DNA of 64,000 bases from Antrodiella citrinella (GCA_004802725.1 SGPM01000017.1:124001-188000); one strand, 5' to 3'. Positions 1 through 11,788 are shown, numbered from the stretch's first letter. Numbers and translations are program-made. The notes: generated by a model from the sequence alone, not told the origin.

Positions 1-509
1 CGTCGTCGATGGAGTCAGCTCTCAACTCTCAATTCCTGAGCGTCAGCTACACCACGTCCATCCCGAGTCGGTTCACAGACGGCGCGGTGGACTCGCCAAT
101 GGACCCGACCCTCCCATCCACAACCATCCGTTCCCACCCAACACGCACACCACAGACTAGCATCCCAACTTTGTCCTCTCCCCCATCCTCTTCCACGCTC
201 TCCGATAAATTGAGACGAGAGCGAGAGCGAGGGCACGTGCCATCGTTGCTTTCACTCCCCACGATTATGCCACTGCCAGTGTTAGACCCCTCGCTTCCGA
301 CCATCACAGTAGATCCCGTGGCAGCGTTCGCAGCCGTTCGAGAAGCCTCCGAGGCGGAAGAGTCGTTGATGTCTGCCGGGACGGGACCACGAAAGACGCG
401 TCCGCTGCCTGTCCCGAAAGCTATCGATGGGGATATGTCTAGGTCAGGGAGTACGTCGTCAGAGCCTCCACCGTACCAGCCGTATCAGTTGGCATGGACA
501 TCATCGTGA
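1..509 (+). CDS. 3' end of a Ser/Pro/Thr-rich protein (partial)
   Basis: The frame is open from the left edge and closes with TGA at 507-509, so this is the C-terminal part of a gene starting outside the window. About 168 residues are visible. They are rich in Ser, Thr and Pro with a few basic patches, and show no recognisable domain, membrane segment or coiled coil. Low complexity suggests a disordered tail of a larger regulatory or scaffold protein, which is inference. No intron is needed. The opposite-strand frames here look like shadows of the GC-rich Ser/Pro codons. I do not recognise the protein. Confidence 0.55.
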   Translation, partial: SSMESALNSQFLSVSYTTSIPSRFTDGAVDSPMDPTLPSTTIRSHPTRTPQTSIPTLSSPPSSSTLSDKLRRERERGHVPSLLSLPTIMPLPVLDPSLPTITVDPVAAFAAVREASEAEESLMSAGTGPRKTRPLPVPKAIDGDMSRSGSTSSEPPPYQPYQLAWTSS

Positions 510-1661
510 TTCAAGTATATGCAGTCTTTAAATTTTGCTTCTTCGTTTGTTACTTCTCGCTGCTATACGTCCTCCCTGCATGTTGTAAATATTGTCACAT
601 TGCTCTGTGTACTTGCATTCGCCATTCACTCCTTTTGCATGTTGCTATCCTCTACTAGATGTTCAGACATTCGTTGTTGTAAGATTTTGGTGTGATTTGT
701 ATGAAATATGAAACGGACATTAATTTTGACCGGTGCTTATGATCAGTGCTCACATTCCGGTACGACTTGACCCTAGTAAATTCTTTCTCGTTAAGTGGCT
801 GGTCGGGGATACTTATGGCTTTTCTGTGCGTGTACGTGGAGCTATATCGGATAGCGATCACTGGCAACGGTTTCAAATTCTCTCAGATGGAGATGAGTGT
901 GTACTATCTCATTCTGGAAAGAATGCAACGGACGATTATGACATGACGATGCCTCCAACAGACATCGCGCTATGGGTGCGAGTCTAGGAAACGCTCATGT
1001 TAAACTGGAGGCGTACAGCACGTACTGTATGTAGCAGGGCCTGAGGCCTGAGAGGTCGTGGCCTTCGATCTCAGATCTCAGATTCATACAATCGGAAAGA
1101 GCCCCTCTCTCATGCGTTTGCAAGAACTCAGCCAAACGCCAATATTGATATATTCACCTGATTCCTACTGTCCTAGGGAATTCTAACAGTGATTGCGCAG
1201 CCCAGTAACTTTGGTTCTCGAGAGCGAAGTTGCGAACCACTTTCAAGGTGTTCCTAGGGAATACACGAAAAGAGCACTACTATATGTACGAAAACGACAT
1301 CAACCTAGATGATGTAGTAGTTCAAAGATAAATCCGGTTGTTGAACTACGAGGACTGCCCCATCGTAGATTTCAACAATCACGGTGTGTATATCTACCGA
1401 TATCTTCGAGCCTGACTTCGTATTCCCGATTCCCTGTTGACTTGTTCAATTGGTCAGGATGCCTTGTATACTGAACAGGTTCTACAATACATCAGAGTCT
1501 TGTCAGATTCAGCTGTCGACTTTCGTTGATGCAATTCACTTTCTTGTTTTCGAGGTTGGCAACAATGGCAAGATTGTGGCAAGGCAGGTCATTTTGTATG
1601 ACAAATCACTGATTGCCGGTCCTCTGAGAAGCTTACACGGTTGGGTTACACACGGTCTGTT
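510..1661. other. intergenic, no gene recognised
   Basis: This is AT-richer than its flanks and holds only short ORFs without family resemblance. A single copy of the motif gcgaaccacttt lies near 1231-1242. The same motif recurs in the inverted-repeat element just downstream, so remnants of that repeat family may extend into this spacer. Confidence 0.5.
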
Positions 1662-2272
1662 GCCTGAGATCTCCATTAGGCTTGCATTAGCTCAAAAATG
1701 CGAACCACTTTCTACCACTTTGCGAACCACTTGCGAGGTCACCAGAGTGAATGAGAAGTAAATTAGTGGTGGCGCGGATGAGTAGTGCACTGATGGACGC
1801 CTGTGAGAGTTTAGGTGGTACTTACTTGCAACGACGAAATATGGCCGACTGAGATTGAATATTTTGTTTGGTGAAGAACAGTCTGGGCAGATAACAGACT
1901 ATTATGTAACAGTCCGCTGGATCTGGTGTCGACACTCACCGATAGTACTCAACCGATACTCGCCTCGCATGTCATGCCTGATATAAGGAGAAAACGCGAT
2001 GAAGTACTTCTTCTCGAAACGCGGCCACTATCTTGGAACAGCCGTTCAAGAGAGATGCAATTTCGAACCCAGAAAGCTAACCCTGACATTGTTACTGGCA
2101 AAGTCTAGGGTTACCTACTGGTTCTTCCGCGTCCATCAACGTTCAACGGCCGCACTGCTCATCCGCTCCACCATTCATTTACTTCTCATTTACTCTGGTG
2201 ACCTCGCAAGTGGTTCGCAAAGTGGTTCGCATTTTTGAGCAGCCTCATGCAAGCCTAATGGAGATCTCAGGC
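1662..2272. repeat. 611-bp fold-back / MITE-like element with ~140-bp inverted arms
   Basis: The left arm, about 1662-1800, reads outward-in as gcctgagatctccattaggc, then two or three gcgaaccactt motifs, then a segment ending gatggacgc. The right arm, about 2129-2272, is its reverse complement with a few substitutions and small indels: the left arm has an extra ctaccacttt unit. The roughly 330-bp core has no coding potential. Long terminal inverted repeats around a non-coding core are typical of non-autonomous DNA transposons or fold-back elements. I see no clear target-site duplication in the immediate flanks, so the exact ends are uncertain. Confidence 0.8.
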
Positions 2273-2454
2273 GCCTGGCCATGTATACAGTATACGTACG
2301 TGTTTCGGACTATGAAGATCATAGTACTAACTGGTAATGAATTTCCTCGGCTGACATTTGGCATCAGGAATCAGCTGGCAGAAACAACGAGACTCGACGC
2401 TATATACAAATATAGTACGCGTCGGTTTATGGCAGTCTCATGCCGTTGATCAGC

Positions 2455-2460
2455 TATAAA
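2455..2460 (+). promoter_or_regulatory. TATA box of the P450 gene
   Basis: The hexamer TATAAA lies 72 bp upstream of the P450 ATG, a suitable distance for a fungal TATA element. No other strong TATA lies closer. Confidence 0.45.
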
Positions 2461-2531
2461 GTGCAGCTGGTACACCTGAGTGAGATCCAAAAATACATCA
2501 TTCACTCCTCCTCCATTCTCCAGTTATCGCT

Positions 2532-4880
2532 ATGGCTTTGTTACAGATAGCCTTGGGTCTGCTCGTCACATGGGCTGTCTGGGCTGTCATTCGAAAGTCC
2601 CAGCATCGTTCACCTCTGGATAACGTTCCAGGGCCTACAGCCGCGTCGTGGTTCGTTGGTGAGTTTCTTTATTGACTTGGCTAGCGACGAATATTGAATG
2701 AGTGGTCTTGTAGGTGATCTTGAACGTTTCTATGGACGACACGGATGGCCGTTCCAGAAGGAGCTGCTGAGCAGCTATGGTCCTGTCGTCAAATTCAGTG
2801 CATTCTTTGGGGTGAGATACTCCCTGCACTGCGGTCAGCATGCGCTAATCGTGCTTCTCAGTCACCAATGTTGTACGTGTACGATCCCAAGGCACTACAC
2901 CATATTGTAGTCAAGGATCAGTATATCTATGAAGAGACTTCGATCTTTATCGAGTGGGTCTTTCGCTCTGTTGTCCCTTTGACTGTATTTTTGACCGATG
3001 GGTGTCTCTTGAATAGCTTCAATTCCCTTGCCTTCGGCGACAGCTTGCTGTCAAGCTTAGGTATGTCGTTTCGCAGTCGTTGGAGCTCACGATCGACGTG
3101 AAGTCCTCTAGGGGAGAGACATCGCCGACAGCGTAAGATTCTCAATCCGGTGTTCAACACGAATCATATGCGCTATATGGTCCCGACATTCTATCGCATA
3201 ACGAATCAGGTATGAGCTTCCTGTACTCGAGGCGTCATCCATTCTCTCATCGAGCACAGCTTCGCAAAGCGCTCTCAAATGAAGTCAAAGATGGTCAACA
3301 CGAAATTGATATGCTTAGCTGGATGACCCGCGCTGCTCTCGAGCTGGTCGGACAAGGTGGACTTGGTTACTCCTTCGATCCACTAGACCGTGACTGGAAG
3401 AACCCGTTTGCAGAGGATCTCAAAGCACTCGTGTTAGTCCCGCTGTTGGCACTGGTCGTGTACACTGATACAATAACCTTTAATTCTAGCCCGACTATGT
3501 CACCTTACTTCTTTTGGATGCGATTCCTCCCTCTTGTGTCGTGGATTGGCACTGCCGCGTTCCAACGACGCGTTCTGGAGATGTTGCCGTTACCAAGTCT
3601 TCAGCGAACGATACAGATCATTGACACGATGGAGAATAAATCGAAGGAAATTCTTGCACAGAAGAGGGCTTTACTGTCTCAAGGTGATATGGCATTAGAA
3701 CAGCAAGTCGGAGAAGGAAAAGATATCATGAGTGTCTTATGTACGTTCTTTTTCGACACTTTTTAGTGTGTACTGAAGTGTGTTTCTTCTAGTGAGAGAG
3801 AACATGCAAGCCTCGGGTGATGAGAAGATGTCCGATACAGAGTTGTTAGGACACATGACGTGAGTACTCTTTAACACTTGTGCGACCAAACTTTCTGAGC
3901 GATGGCGTTTCCTAGGGCTCTGATTTTTGCAGCAATGGATACCACGAGTGGTGCACTGGCACACATTTTACAGGTTCTCTCAGAGCATCCAGATGCTCAA
4001 GAAAAACTTCGTCAAGAAATCAAGACCGCCCGCGGAGACCAGGAATACATCGAGTACGATGAGCTTATGAACTTGCCGTACCTTGAAGCCGTGTGTAGAG
4101 AGACTTTGCGGCTGTTAGTAGCACGATATATCCCAAAGCTAAGTCACATTGAATATGTTCCCATTTTCCAGGTATTCTCCTACCACTGTAATGACCAGAG
4201 TGTAAGCCCTGCCCGGCCGTTCCTCAAAACAAGACATAATTGACATTCATCCTCACAGCACGACTAAGGACGTACTCATGCCTCTCTCAACACCCCTTCG
4301 TGGAAGAGACGGAACCATGATGAACGAGCTCGTGGTACCCGAGGGGACTGGCATCGTCATCGGCATCTTGGCATACAACATCGACCCCGCGATTTGGGGA
4401 CCCGACGCACATCTCTGGAAACCTGAACGTTGGTTAGAACCTCTCCCGGGGACCGTCACCAACGCGCATGCGCCTGGAATCTATTCGAACTTGTGAGAGT
4501 CTTCGAGGCGTGCTTTCTAATTGAATACATGGCTGACACAAGTTGACTTAGAATGACGTTCTTGGGTGGCGGCAGAGCTTGCATGTACGTACACCTGCAG
4601 TTCATTTTCGATCTCACTCTCTGATTCGTATTGGTTTTCAGTGGCTTCAAATTCGCTCAACTTGAGATGAGTACGTGTTGTATCCTAACCCATACTCCTC
4701 ACACTCACTGATGCTCGTGGCTATTGCTCAGAGGCCGTTCTGTCAGTTCTTCTGGAGCACTTCAAATTCTCTCCATCCGACAAAGAAGTCTACTGGAATT
4801 GGGCAGGTATACAGTTTCCTACCATAGGCAAGGAGAGTACAGAGACCAAGATGCCTCTACGAGTCGAGTTGGTTCACTGA
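2532..4880 (+). CDS. cytochrome P450 monooxygenase (E-class, basidiomycete type)
   Basis: A heme-thiolate monooxygenase that would take electrons from P450 reductase at the ER. The CDS has about a dozen exons, with introns at 2659-2713, 2812-2861, 2954-3016, 3061-3111, 3210-3259 and further on. The N-terminus has one hydrophobic anchor (MALLQIALGLLVTWAVWAVI) followed by a proline hinge (VPGP). Hallmarks in order are a C-helix GERHRRQRK, an I-helix oxygen-binding motif FAAMDTTSG, a K-helix ETLR, a PERW motif and a heme loop FLGGGRACIGF with the axial Cys. The heme loop is itself split by an intron right after the Cys-Ile codons. The start is the first in-frame ATG after a TATA box. All key residues are present, so the gene looks intact. 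The substrate cannot be inferred. Its neighbours are not an obvious secondary-metabolite cluster. Confidence 0.9.
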
Positions 4881-5119
4881 TACTTTAAGTATACGGACGT
4901 TGTACATTTCCGATCTAGATACGAAGTCGCTGCCTTGCAACTTTAGATACACGGTGTGATACGTAAGGGTGGTACACAGCGAGGCGACTCAGGAAGCATC
5001 CTCTCTTTGGCAGCTGCTTCAAGTTGAAGCCATGAGGGTAGTTCGGCTCGGCATGAGACCCATGGGTCCGTTGCACCCTCCCGGCCCGGCCCGGCCACTT
5101 ATGACCACTGATACTGTAG

Positions 5120-5125
5120 TATAAA
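5120..5125 (+). promoter_or_regulatory. TATA box of the YCII-domain gene
   Basis: TATAAA lies 75 bp upstream of the ATG at 5195. A short tandem of ccggc units (about 5081-5096) sits just upstream of it. Confidence 0.4.
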
Positions 5126-5194
5126 GGCGTTGCCTCCGTGTATCGTCCATTTCACCGCTTTCCTCGCCCCAATTCTGCCAGTGTGTATACAACA

Positions 5195-5622
5195 ATGTCT
5201 GAACCCACCTTGTACAAGTACGCCGTGTGGGCGCCCGATTACGCAGACAAGGAGTGTCTTGCGAGGCGTCTCTCAGTTCGAGAGCAGCATCTGGCAAATG
5301 CGAAGAAACTGACGGGACCTGTAACTTTGAGTGAGTATCATATATCTTTTCGTCGTGCACGAGACTGAAGTCGTCGTCGACAGAGCTTGGAGGGGCGATG
5401 ATCCAAGACGGGAGTCAATTGACCGATTCACCAAAGATGCAGGATGGTGTACGAAGCTCCGAGCATTGATGATGTTTGGGACGTCATCTGGCACGACGTG
5501 TATTATACCGGAAGGGTGGTGAGTGTCATGTCACAACACTGCATCATCTTACCAATAGTCGTTTTCAGTGGGATAAGGATAGACTCCAAATCACGCCGTT
5601 CAAGGCTGCCACTGGAATGTAA
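5195..5622 (+). pseudogene. YCII-related domain protein, apparently frameshifted
   Basis: Exon 1 encodes MSEPTLYKYAVWAPDYADKE and continues RRLSVREQHLANAKKLTG, the typical start of small YCII-like dimeric alpha+beta-barrel proteins. After an intron ending at about 5393, exon 2 continues in frame as LGGAMIQDGSQLTDSPKMQ. The expected continuation MVYEAPSIDDVWDVIWHDVY is present but in a different frame, shifted near 5441-5444. The last exon, WDKDRLQITPFKAATGM then TAA, matches the second frame. Read straight, the protein stops at 5465-5467. No intron fits at the break. Either a small deletion inactivated the gene or the assembly has an error. YCII proteins are small, poorly characterised enzymes or binding proteins; no substrate is inferred. 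Confidence 0.7.
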
Positions 5623-6620
5623 AATATTCTGGAGTCTTGAAGCAATCGCAATTCCGGCGACGATCTCATGATGATTGTTGCTTGCATCGTTATCAGTGCC
5701 AGCATGTTCTCTCAAATTGAATATCTGCTCGTTTCAGTCACTTCGATGGTGACCGGCGTGGACCGCGTGGTAAAGTTATGTAAACACTACAGCGCAATCC
5801 ACATATGCCGACAATGCTGTCTAGTTCAGAATCCGACCTATACTTGAGCCGCCAGTTGCGAATACCACCAGTCCGCGACGCAATATTTAGTTGTGCGATT
5901 ACGATATAAAATGCGCGATTACGATATAAACCACAACGGCAGACACGAATGCGCGCGGATCGGCGACCTGCCAGCCTGGTTGCAACTTACTCGACAAACA
6001 TGTATGTCTCCATCTGTGAACCTACGAGGCTGACCATTGCAGCCAAGAGTCGTGGGTGAGCCGTAGTGGCACTGTGGCTCACATCTGCAGTCTATTTCTA
6101 AATCCCGAGGTGTCCGCTATACGATTGCGATATGGACCACAGTGGATGGCGCAGGACAGCTAGTACCCCCTTCGTCTGATTGTAAATTCAACCATGATGT
6201 ACACCCACATCCGTGAGGACATGCTGACCGTCCCAGTCCAGAATGCAACACAGCCCGCGCGTGAGCCCCGCAATTCGTCTCTGCAGTGCAAAGTTCATAC
6301 GGCCGTGCTGACAGCTACAGTTCGATTGAGCGCTCGATTCAGAATTTGGCTTGCGCGTGAGCTGGGTTCCCAGACTCCCAGTGTGCCGCGATTCCAACCA
6401 TGGCTGACACTCCGGTAGCCGGGACGTCTCCATCTTCAATACTGGCTGTTACCAATTGAACTGTTCTTGGGCGGGTGATTATTACTATGCTATCAAATAT
6501 CACAAAATGAGTTGTCGATGTAATGGACACTGGACAGACTACAAATACAAATCCAGAAGGCGGCGTCGAGAAATTAATGTTACATAGTGATACTGCGCGG
6601 TTAGGGAGACAGGGAGATGC
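5623..6620. other. intergenic, contains a 20-bp tandem repeat
   Basis: No gene is recognised. ORFs at 6194-6418 and its antisense have no family resemblance. Two direct copies of gcgattacgatataaa start at 5895 and 5915 (period 20). A diverged related stretch, acgattgcgatatggaccac, occurs at 6121-6140. Confidence 0.45.
5895..5930. repeat. two tandem 20-bp units
   Basis: The 16-bp core gcgattacgatataaa is perfectly repeated at 5895-5910 and 5915-5930. The second copy is followed by ccac, as in the diverged copy at 6121-6140. Function unknown. Confidence 0.7.
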
Positions 6621-7547
6621 TCAGAAGCCGAACTTGGTGGGCTCGATCCTGGGCAGTACGCCCGCGAGGACGAACGCACTGCAAAGTACAACGAACCACG
6701 TACGAATCTTCAGGACGTGTACCACGAACTCGGTGTACGTGACGGCGATGGCAGCCAGGACGATGAAGACGAAGATCAAATAGCCACTCATGCGGTGGTA
6801 TTTGTACTACAGAAGCGATGAGCTTTATAGGTCGCTTGTCATGGTGTGCAGTGGACTCACGATAGATTGTGCTTTTTCTTTGCCGCCGACAAGGCTTGGG
6901 GCGTAGAACTGGATCATGCCGACGGTCGCTTGGAGCAGAATTAGGACATATGTGGTAATACCGAAAATAGAATGTGCGGATTGGAAGTGATGCTCTGGAA
7001 CGGCGTAATTATAAATAAGCTGTGAGGGCCTCTGACGGAAGAGAACGTACCATGCATCTTGACTTTGCTTACAACAACAACTACGAAGGCGGAATACATC
7101 GCAATGAATGCGAAGCTGTTCAGGATGGAATGCACAATTGCGCCCTTGCGCTTCTGCGCCGGCGTCGTTGTCGGCTGTAGCATAAGGGTAGACTCAAGCA
7201 GCAGCGCAATCCCCAGCGAGTTTAGGAGCTAGTGTATTAAGTGTGTAAGCATTCGACCGTTCCACCAGATGACCACATACCGGGTGTGCGCTGAACAGAC
7301 TCAGCTTGTGCATGAACACGCTCGCCCAGACAGCCACCACGAGCGCAACGCCGCCAATTTGGGCTAAGAACGCTGGTCCACTGACGAGGTTTGTGAAAAG
7401 GCTGACGCCGACATCCTCCATCTCATCGTCGGTTCTGCGAGCGAGCAGTGGCTCTGTCTCGCCTGCTCCCATCCTCGGGTGAGCTGACGGCGTCCTCGAC
7501 TGTGCTAGGGGAGACGGAAGGGGGTCTGTGCGCGGTGGTGTTGCCAT
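6621..7547 (-). CDS. cytochrome b561-domain membrane protein
   Basis: A small transmembrane electron carrier. Family members move electrons across a membrane from ascorbate-like donors to reduce ferric iron or monodehydroascorbate. Exon 1 (from ATG at 7547) has a short Pro/Ser-rich cytosolic head with an acidic EPLL motif, then a helix (FLAQIGGVALVVAVWASVF). Spliced exons give LFSAHPLLNSLG, QKRKGAIVHSILNSFAFIAM, HHFQSAHSIFGI and YKYHRMSGYL. The histidines in SAHP, VHS, AHS and YHR fit the family's heme ligands. Termination is at 6621-6623, after a KFGF tail. There are three or so introns, about 7225-7282, 6998-7051 and 6808-6863. The length and helix pattern fit the short fungal b561 group. 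The gene appears intact. Confidence 0.8.
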
Positions 7548-7833
7548 TGTGATTTGTGGTAGGGTAGTGATGGTAGTTAGTCAGGGTGTGGTTGAGGAGG
7601 TGTGGCGAGAATAAGGAGGTTTATATAGGGACCCATACTGTATTATTATCGCGCTAGGTTGAACAGCGTCACCATACTCCGAACGGCTATGATCGAGACG
7701 GCGGAATGACGTCGCTCCCTCAAAATCGCGGATCGGGACATGCCGAACCTTGTCCATTCACGCCACAGTTCCCCACATATCGTGACAAAATATTTCCAAC
7801 AGTAATTTGAGCGTACCAAACGACTTGAACGGT

Positions 7834-9475
7834 CTACGACCATCTTGACCCGGAGAATCCACTGGCGAACGCATCGCTGAAGGCACTAAAAGCATCTCCT
7901 ATTCCACCACATGCCGGGCTAGCTGCTCGCACTGCGTAGGCTGCCGGGAGCATCGTTTGCAATTGCTGCAGAATCCTAGTCAGCGAAGGCTACATTTGAC
8001 ATTGAGAATTCTGCTTTCGTTACCTGTACTCGTTTATCCGAAGTGGGATGTGTGTGCAAGAAATCGAAGCGAGAACTCCCCTGCAATTTGGCAAGACGCG
8101 CAAACATTCTAAAAATATAAGATTTGAGAGCTGTACAACCTGACAAGGACGTAATGGCTTGCTCAGGAGATGATTTGGGATCGTAGCATGCTTTGGCACA
8201 TATATGCAGACCGAGGTGATCCGCTGTCCAGGATTGCATTCAGCGGAGAAATAATTGGGGAGGCGGCCAGAGAACTTCACCTTCGTATTCAAGTTTCCTC
8301 GAGTTTGGCAGGTCCATCATCAGCGTTGTTATAAGACGTCCTATACCAACATCGAGACCTATATAATCTAGAAGGTATGTTATGAAGACCAGAGCCTTCA
8401 TATTAGAGTAGCGTTCTGAATTGTGTCGTGCAACTGGAAACACTGTCAGCTGACGCACACCATCACAACAAACATGAACACAGACCTACATGACCAATCT
8501 CTGTAGCACAAATAAAAAGAAATGTTAGTAGTTTCGAAAGAAAGGGCTACAATGCAGGGCGTACCATGACCCAAAACTGCAGCAAGACCCTCCTCGTCCT
8601 TCGCCACAGGCAAGATCCCCGTAAACACGACCACATTCCCATAACTCGCCGCCGCATTGACCACTTTATCGTCATTCACCACGATGAGCTCCCACTGCCG
8701 TCCACCCACCCCCGGCGCGACCTCCTCCGTCCTGCCCATCTCCCTGTCCGGATTCCACACGTCTCCCGCATCTTCACGTTGCGAGCGCGGTTGTGCGGCG
8801 TCTCGTAGAGTCCCAAGGTCGGAGCCGTCGAGGAGACGGGTGAGGACGCGCCGGACGTGACGGGTGACGGGGTGGTTGGGGGGGAGGATCTTGCCTTTGA
8901 ACTCGTTGAGGAGCTCGTCTCGGGCGGCTTGCGCCAGCTGAACGTGTACCGTACCCGAATCAGCCTCTTGCTAGGTGAACAAAGAACACATGAAACACAC
9001 CTCTGTCTCATACTTAGGATTCACATCCATGAACCGCCATCTTCCTGTCTCCGGTACTTGCTCCAGGCTACGCACAAGAACATCCAATCAGCAAAGTCAT
9101 TCTCCTCAACGATACAACACAAACGCGCCGGGAGATCAAGGAAGAACGTACTGACTGGAAAAGATAATAAGCACCCGCAGTCCCAGCGACGAAGAACATT
9201 AAGGCGTATTTGCTATCCCACGTCCTTACATCCCAGTTGAAGCCTGAGCCCGATCCTGAGCTTCCGGGTTTGCCTTTTCCTGTCCCGTCGAACTTCACGT
9301 ATCGCGCAGGTCTGTGTGGTGTGGATGAGAAGGCTCGTGTGGACGGTAGCGTCGCGCGATATGATGGTAGATGTAGCTGGGGAATATGGATGTGTGTGCG
9401 GGTAGCAGTGATGAGGGGTTCTGTCCTCAAGCGAGGTGCACGGAGAATATTTTTCACGAGATTTGAGCGAAACAT
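7834..9475 (-). CDS. OMA1: mitochondrial M48 metalloendopeptidase OMA1
   Basis: OMA1 is a zinc protease of the mitochondrial inner membrane that cleaves misfolded or stress-responsive membrane proteins. The N-terminus is Arg/Ser/Thr-rich without acidic residues (MFRSNLVKNILRAPRLRTEP), fitting a mitochondrial presequence, and is followed by one helix (YALMFFVAGTAGAYYLF). The catalytic motif HEIGHVVARH is assembled across three exons, including a 15-nt microexon at 8486-8500. The third zinc ligand lies in EADHLGL, also made at a splice junction. HPTSDKRVQ follows, as usual in the family. The last intron uses an acceptor giving RVQQLQTMLPAAYAVRAA and a TAG at 7834-7836. An upstream in-frame ATG at 9508 exists, but 9475 gives a better presequence. 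Confidence 0.85.
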
Positions 9476-9845
9476 TGCACGATCTCCGGGGAACGATGTT
9501 AGGAACAAAGGAAGAAGTCGCGCCGACCAGTATTTCTATGAATTGAGACTCTGCACGAAACACTCTGCAGATGCCGCTCAGATACGCACTCTTCGCCGAC
9601 GATCGGTGCAATTCCCGTTTCGGCAAGTGTAATAGTTCGCGACGCCAGGTGAAGAAAAGCCAAAAGCATGTGAATTCAAGATCAGGACAAACAAATGTAA
9701 TGGATGACATGGGTCATGGACAGCATAGTGCAGAGCCGGAAGCCAAAGAGGATAACAGTGAAGCAAGAAGAAAAGGGCATATGGTACAATCAATTCAAAC
9801 AGCTTCAGCTTGGGAGGACCAGCCCTCCTCGCAGATACTTTAACT
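9476..9845. other. intergenic spacer
   Basis: It lies between the 5' end of OMA1 and the 3' end of the zinc-finger gene, both on the minus strand. It should hold the OMA1 promoter and the terminator of the upstream gene. No distinct element was recognised. Confidence 0.4.
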
Positions 9846-11788
9846 TCACTTATGCATACCCGCTATAGTGAACCATTGTGAGTATCATCACAAGCTGGGG
9901 ATATGTGTGAACTTACGTAGTTTGAAATGGCAGAGGTTCCGAGCGAGATGAGGACAAGTTGGTCCAAATGGACACGTGTGTCCGTAAATGCAACGCTCGC
10001 CCATCCCACACTTCCGGCCTACAACGAGACCTGATTAGACAAAATTCCAAACAACTGTACTGATGAGCTGACCTTTGATCGTCTCCTTGCATGGAATGCC
10101 TTTGGCTGACGCTGCAAGATCGGCCATGTCTTCTGGACCCAGCATGTGCTCGTGGCTAAACTTGCAGCTTGCCTTGAAAGGGCAATTTCCGAGAAGGTAG
10201 TGCTTCTGGCATGGCGGAGGATTGACTTTACAACGAGATTAGTCCGTGTCATGCAGTCACTGGTAACACAACTTACATCGATTGCGAAGGAGCTGGATCA
10301 CGAAAGTAAGCTACTAGATCAACAGCCCAAGAAGGCGATAATCATACCAGATGGGGAGGAGCCGGAGACAACACCATGATGCTCTCTGGAGGGCTCGACA
10401 CCGTGTCAGATACACTCTCGACTTCCGACACATTCGTACTCTTGGATGGCTTTCTCTTTTTCGCAGCCTTCGACTTCTTCGGAGTCATCGGTGTCGGACC
10501 AGGTGTATCTGGGGACGGGACATGCACCGCCGCCGCGACACTTGCAGATCGTCTGCGAATATGCCCAGGGGCCTGCGACGCTATACCATTAGTCCCATTC
10601 CCGATGTCCAGATCCTCGTCCGGAAGAGCGTTGTTGGAAGCTTTGGGGGTACGGACGATAGTAAGTTTGTCGGCCAGGAAAAGGTTAGGTATGATGAGGG
10701 TGTGAAGCTCGAGCTCTCGGATGCTGTAAGCGATCTCGGTGTATCCGGGCAATAGAATAAGCTTATGCCCGAATCCGTCTGAGATGAGAGACTTGAGATC
10801 GGGCGTATAACCGTTGTCATGAGAAGCTGCATGAATGCCGTGAGTGCATTGTCTACATGGACAAGTAAGAACAACATACCTCCAAAAAAGATCTTCGATG
10901 TTTGAGGAGATCTGGCGTTGTCATGAAGAAAAGCTGTTCGATTAACGTGAGCAACATGCACCAATTATGAGACAAGCTATAGGTCGCGTACCTTTCAACT
11001 TTGAATCCGCGTTCTCTTTACCGGCTCCGACGTCTACCATAACAAAACGTTGTCCTGCCTGGTTAAAGCCAGCTAGGAACTCGTCAAACTTGAATTTTTC
11101 CGTTGTATAACCTGCCCGGCCGAGGGCTTCCATCAACCCTTTCTTGTGAAGGAACACAAAAACTGAAAGGACGAATGTGGAAGTGGGCATTTGAAACGTG
11201 TTATCCAGGTAGTCGTGTATATTCTTTGACAACTCCCTGGCTGCGGTTTGGCCACCTTGAGAACCTTGGGCGAGTAGATCCCGCGAGAAGATGGTCCCAT
11301 CGCCGTCAATTAAACAAACGACACGACGTTCGGAATTCTGCCGGTGCCAAGTGAGATAAAACGCACATACACGAACTGCGAAACAAACAGCTGACCTCGA
11401 AAGACGCGATCCGTGACTGGAGAAGTTGTCTCTCCTTATCCCAAGCCGTGTCGCGCTCCATCATCTCTTCTCTCAGAGATCTGAAACCCCTGTTGGCGAT
11501 GTCCAGAGCCGACTTCAAATCGGCGACTTCCCCATCGTGCGATTTCTTGCTTTCCAGGAGATTCTGCACGGCACCTGTGACGATTGAAAGTAAGTATGTG
11601 TCCTACTCATTGTACGCTCGGCAGGACTATTATGTAAAACTCACCTGCGATTTCGACCAAATGGTGCCGACTGAGCTTGGACGAATCAGGTCGCGAAAAG
11701 CTGTTATACAGTGAAAGACTTACACGACCTGTTCGATTTCATTACCTGCTTGCTCGTTCTCTGTGGGACGGGGGGCGTTGCTGTTCAT
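9846..11788 (-). CDS. CCCH zinc-finger protein with DUF7923-type domain
   Basis: A probable RNA-binding protein conserved in basidiomycetes. From the N-terminus: a short lead (MNSNAPRPTENEQAGNEIEQ), a coiled coil (LLESKKSHDGEVADLKSALD onward), then an alpha/beta domain with CLIDGDGTIFSRDLL, LDNTFQMPTSTFVLSVFVFL, FKFDEFLAGFNQAGQRFVMV and KIFFGASHDNGYTPDLKSLI. A Ser/Pro/Lys linker follows with KKSKAAKKRKPSKS, a likely nuclear localisation signal. The C-terminus has two C-x8-C-x5-C-x3-H fingers, CQKHYLLGNCPFKASCKFSH and CKETIKGRKCGMGERCIYGH, plus an extra CPFGPTC stretch. The second finger straddles an intron. It stops at 9846-9848. The domain name is given from memory of the family. Nuclear RNA metabolism is inferred. 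Confidence 0.8.
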
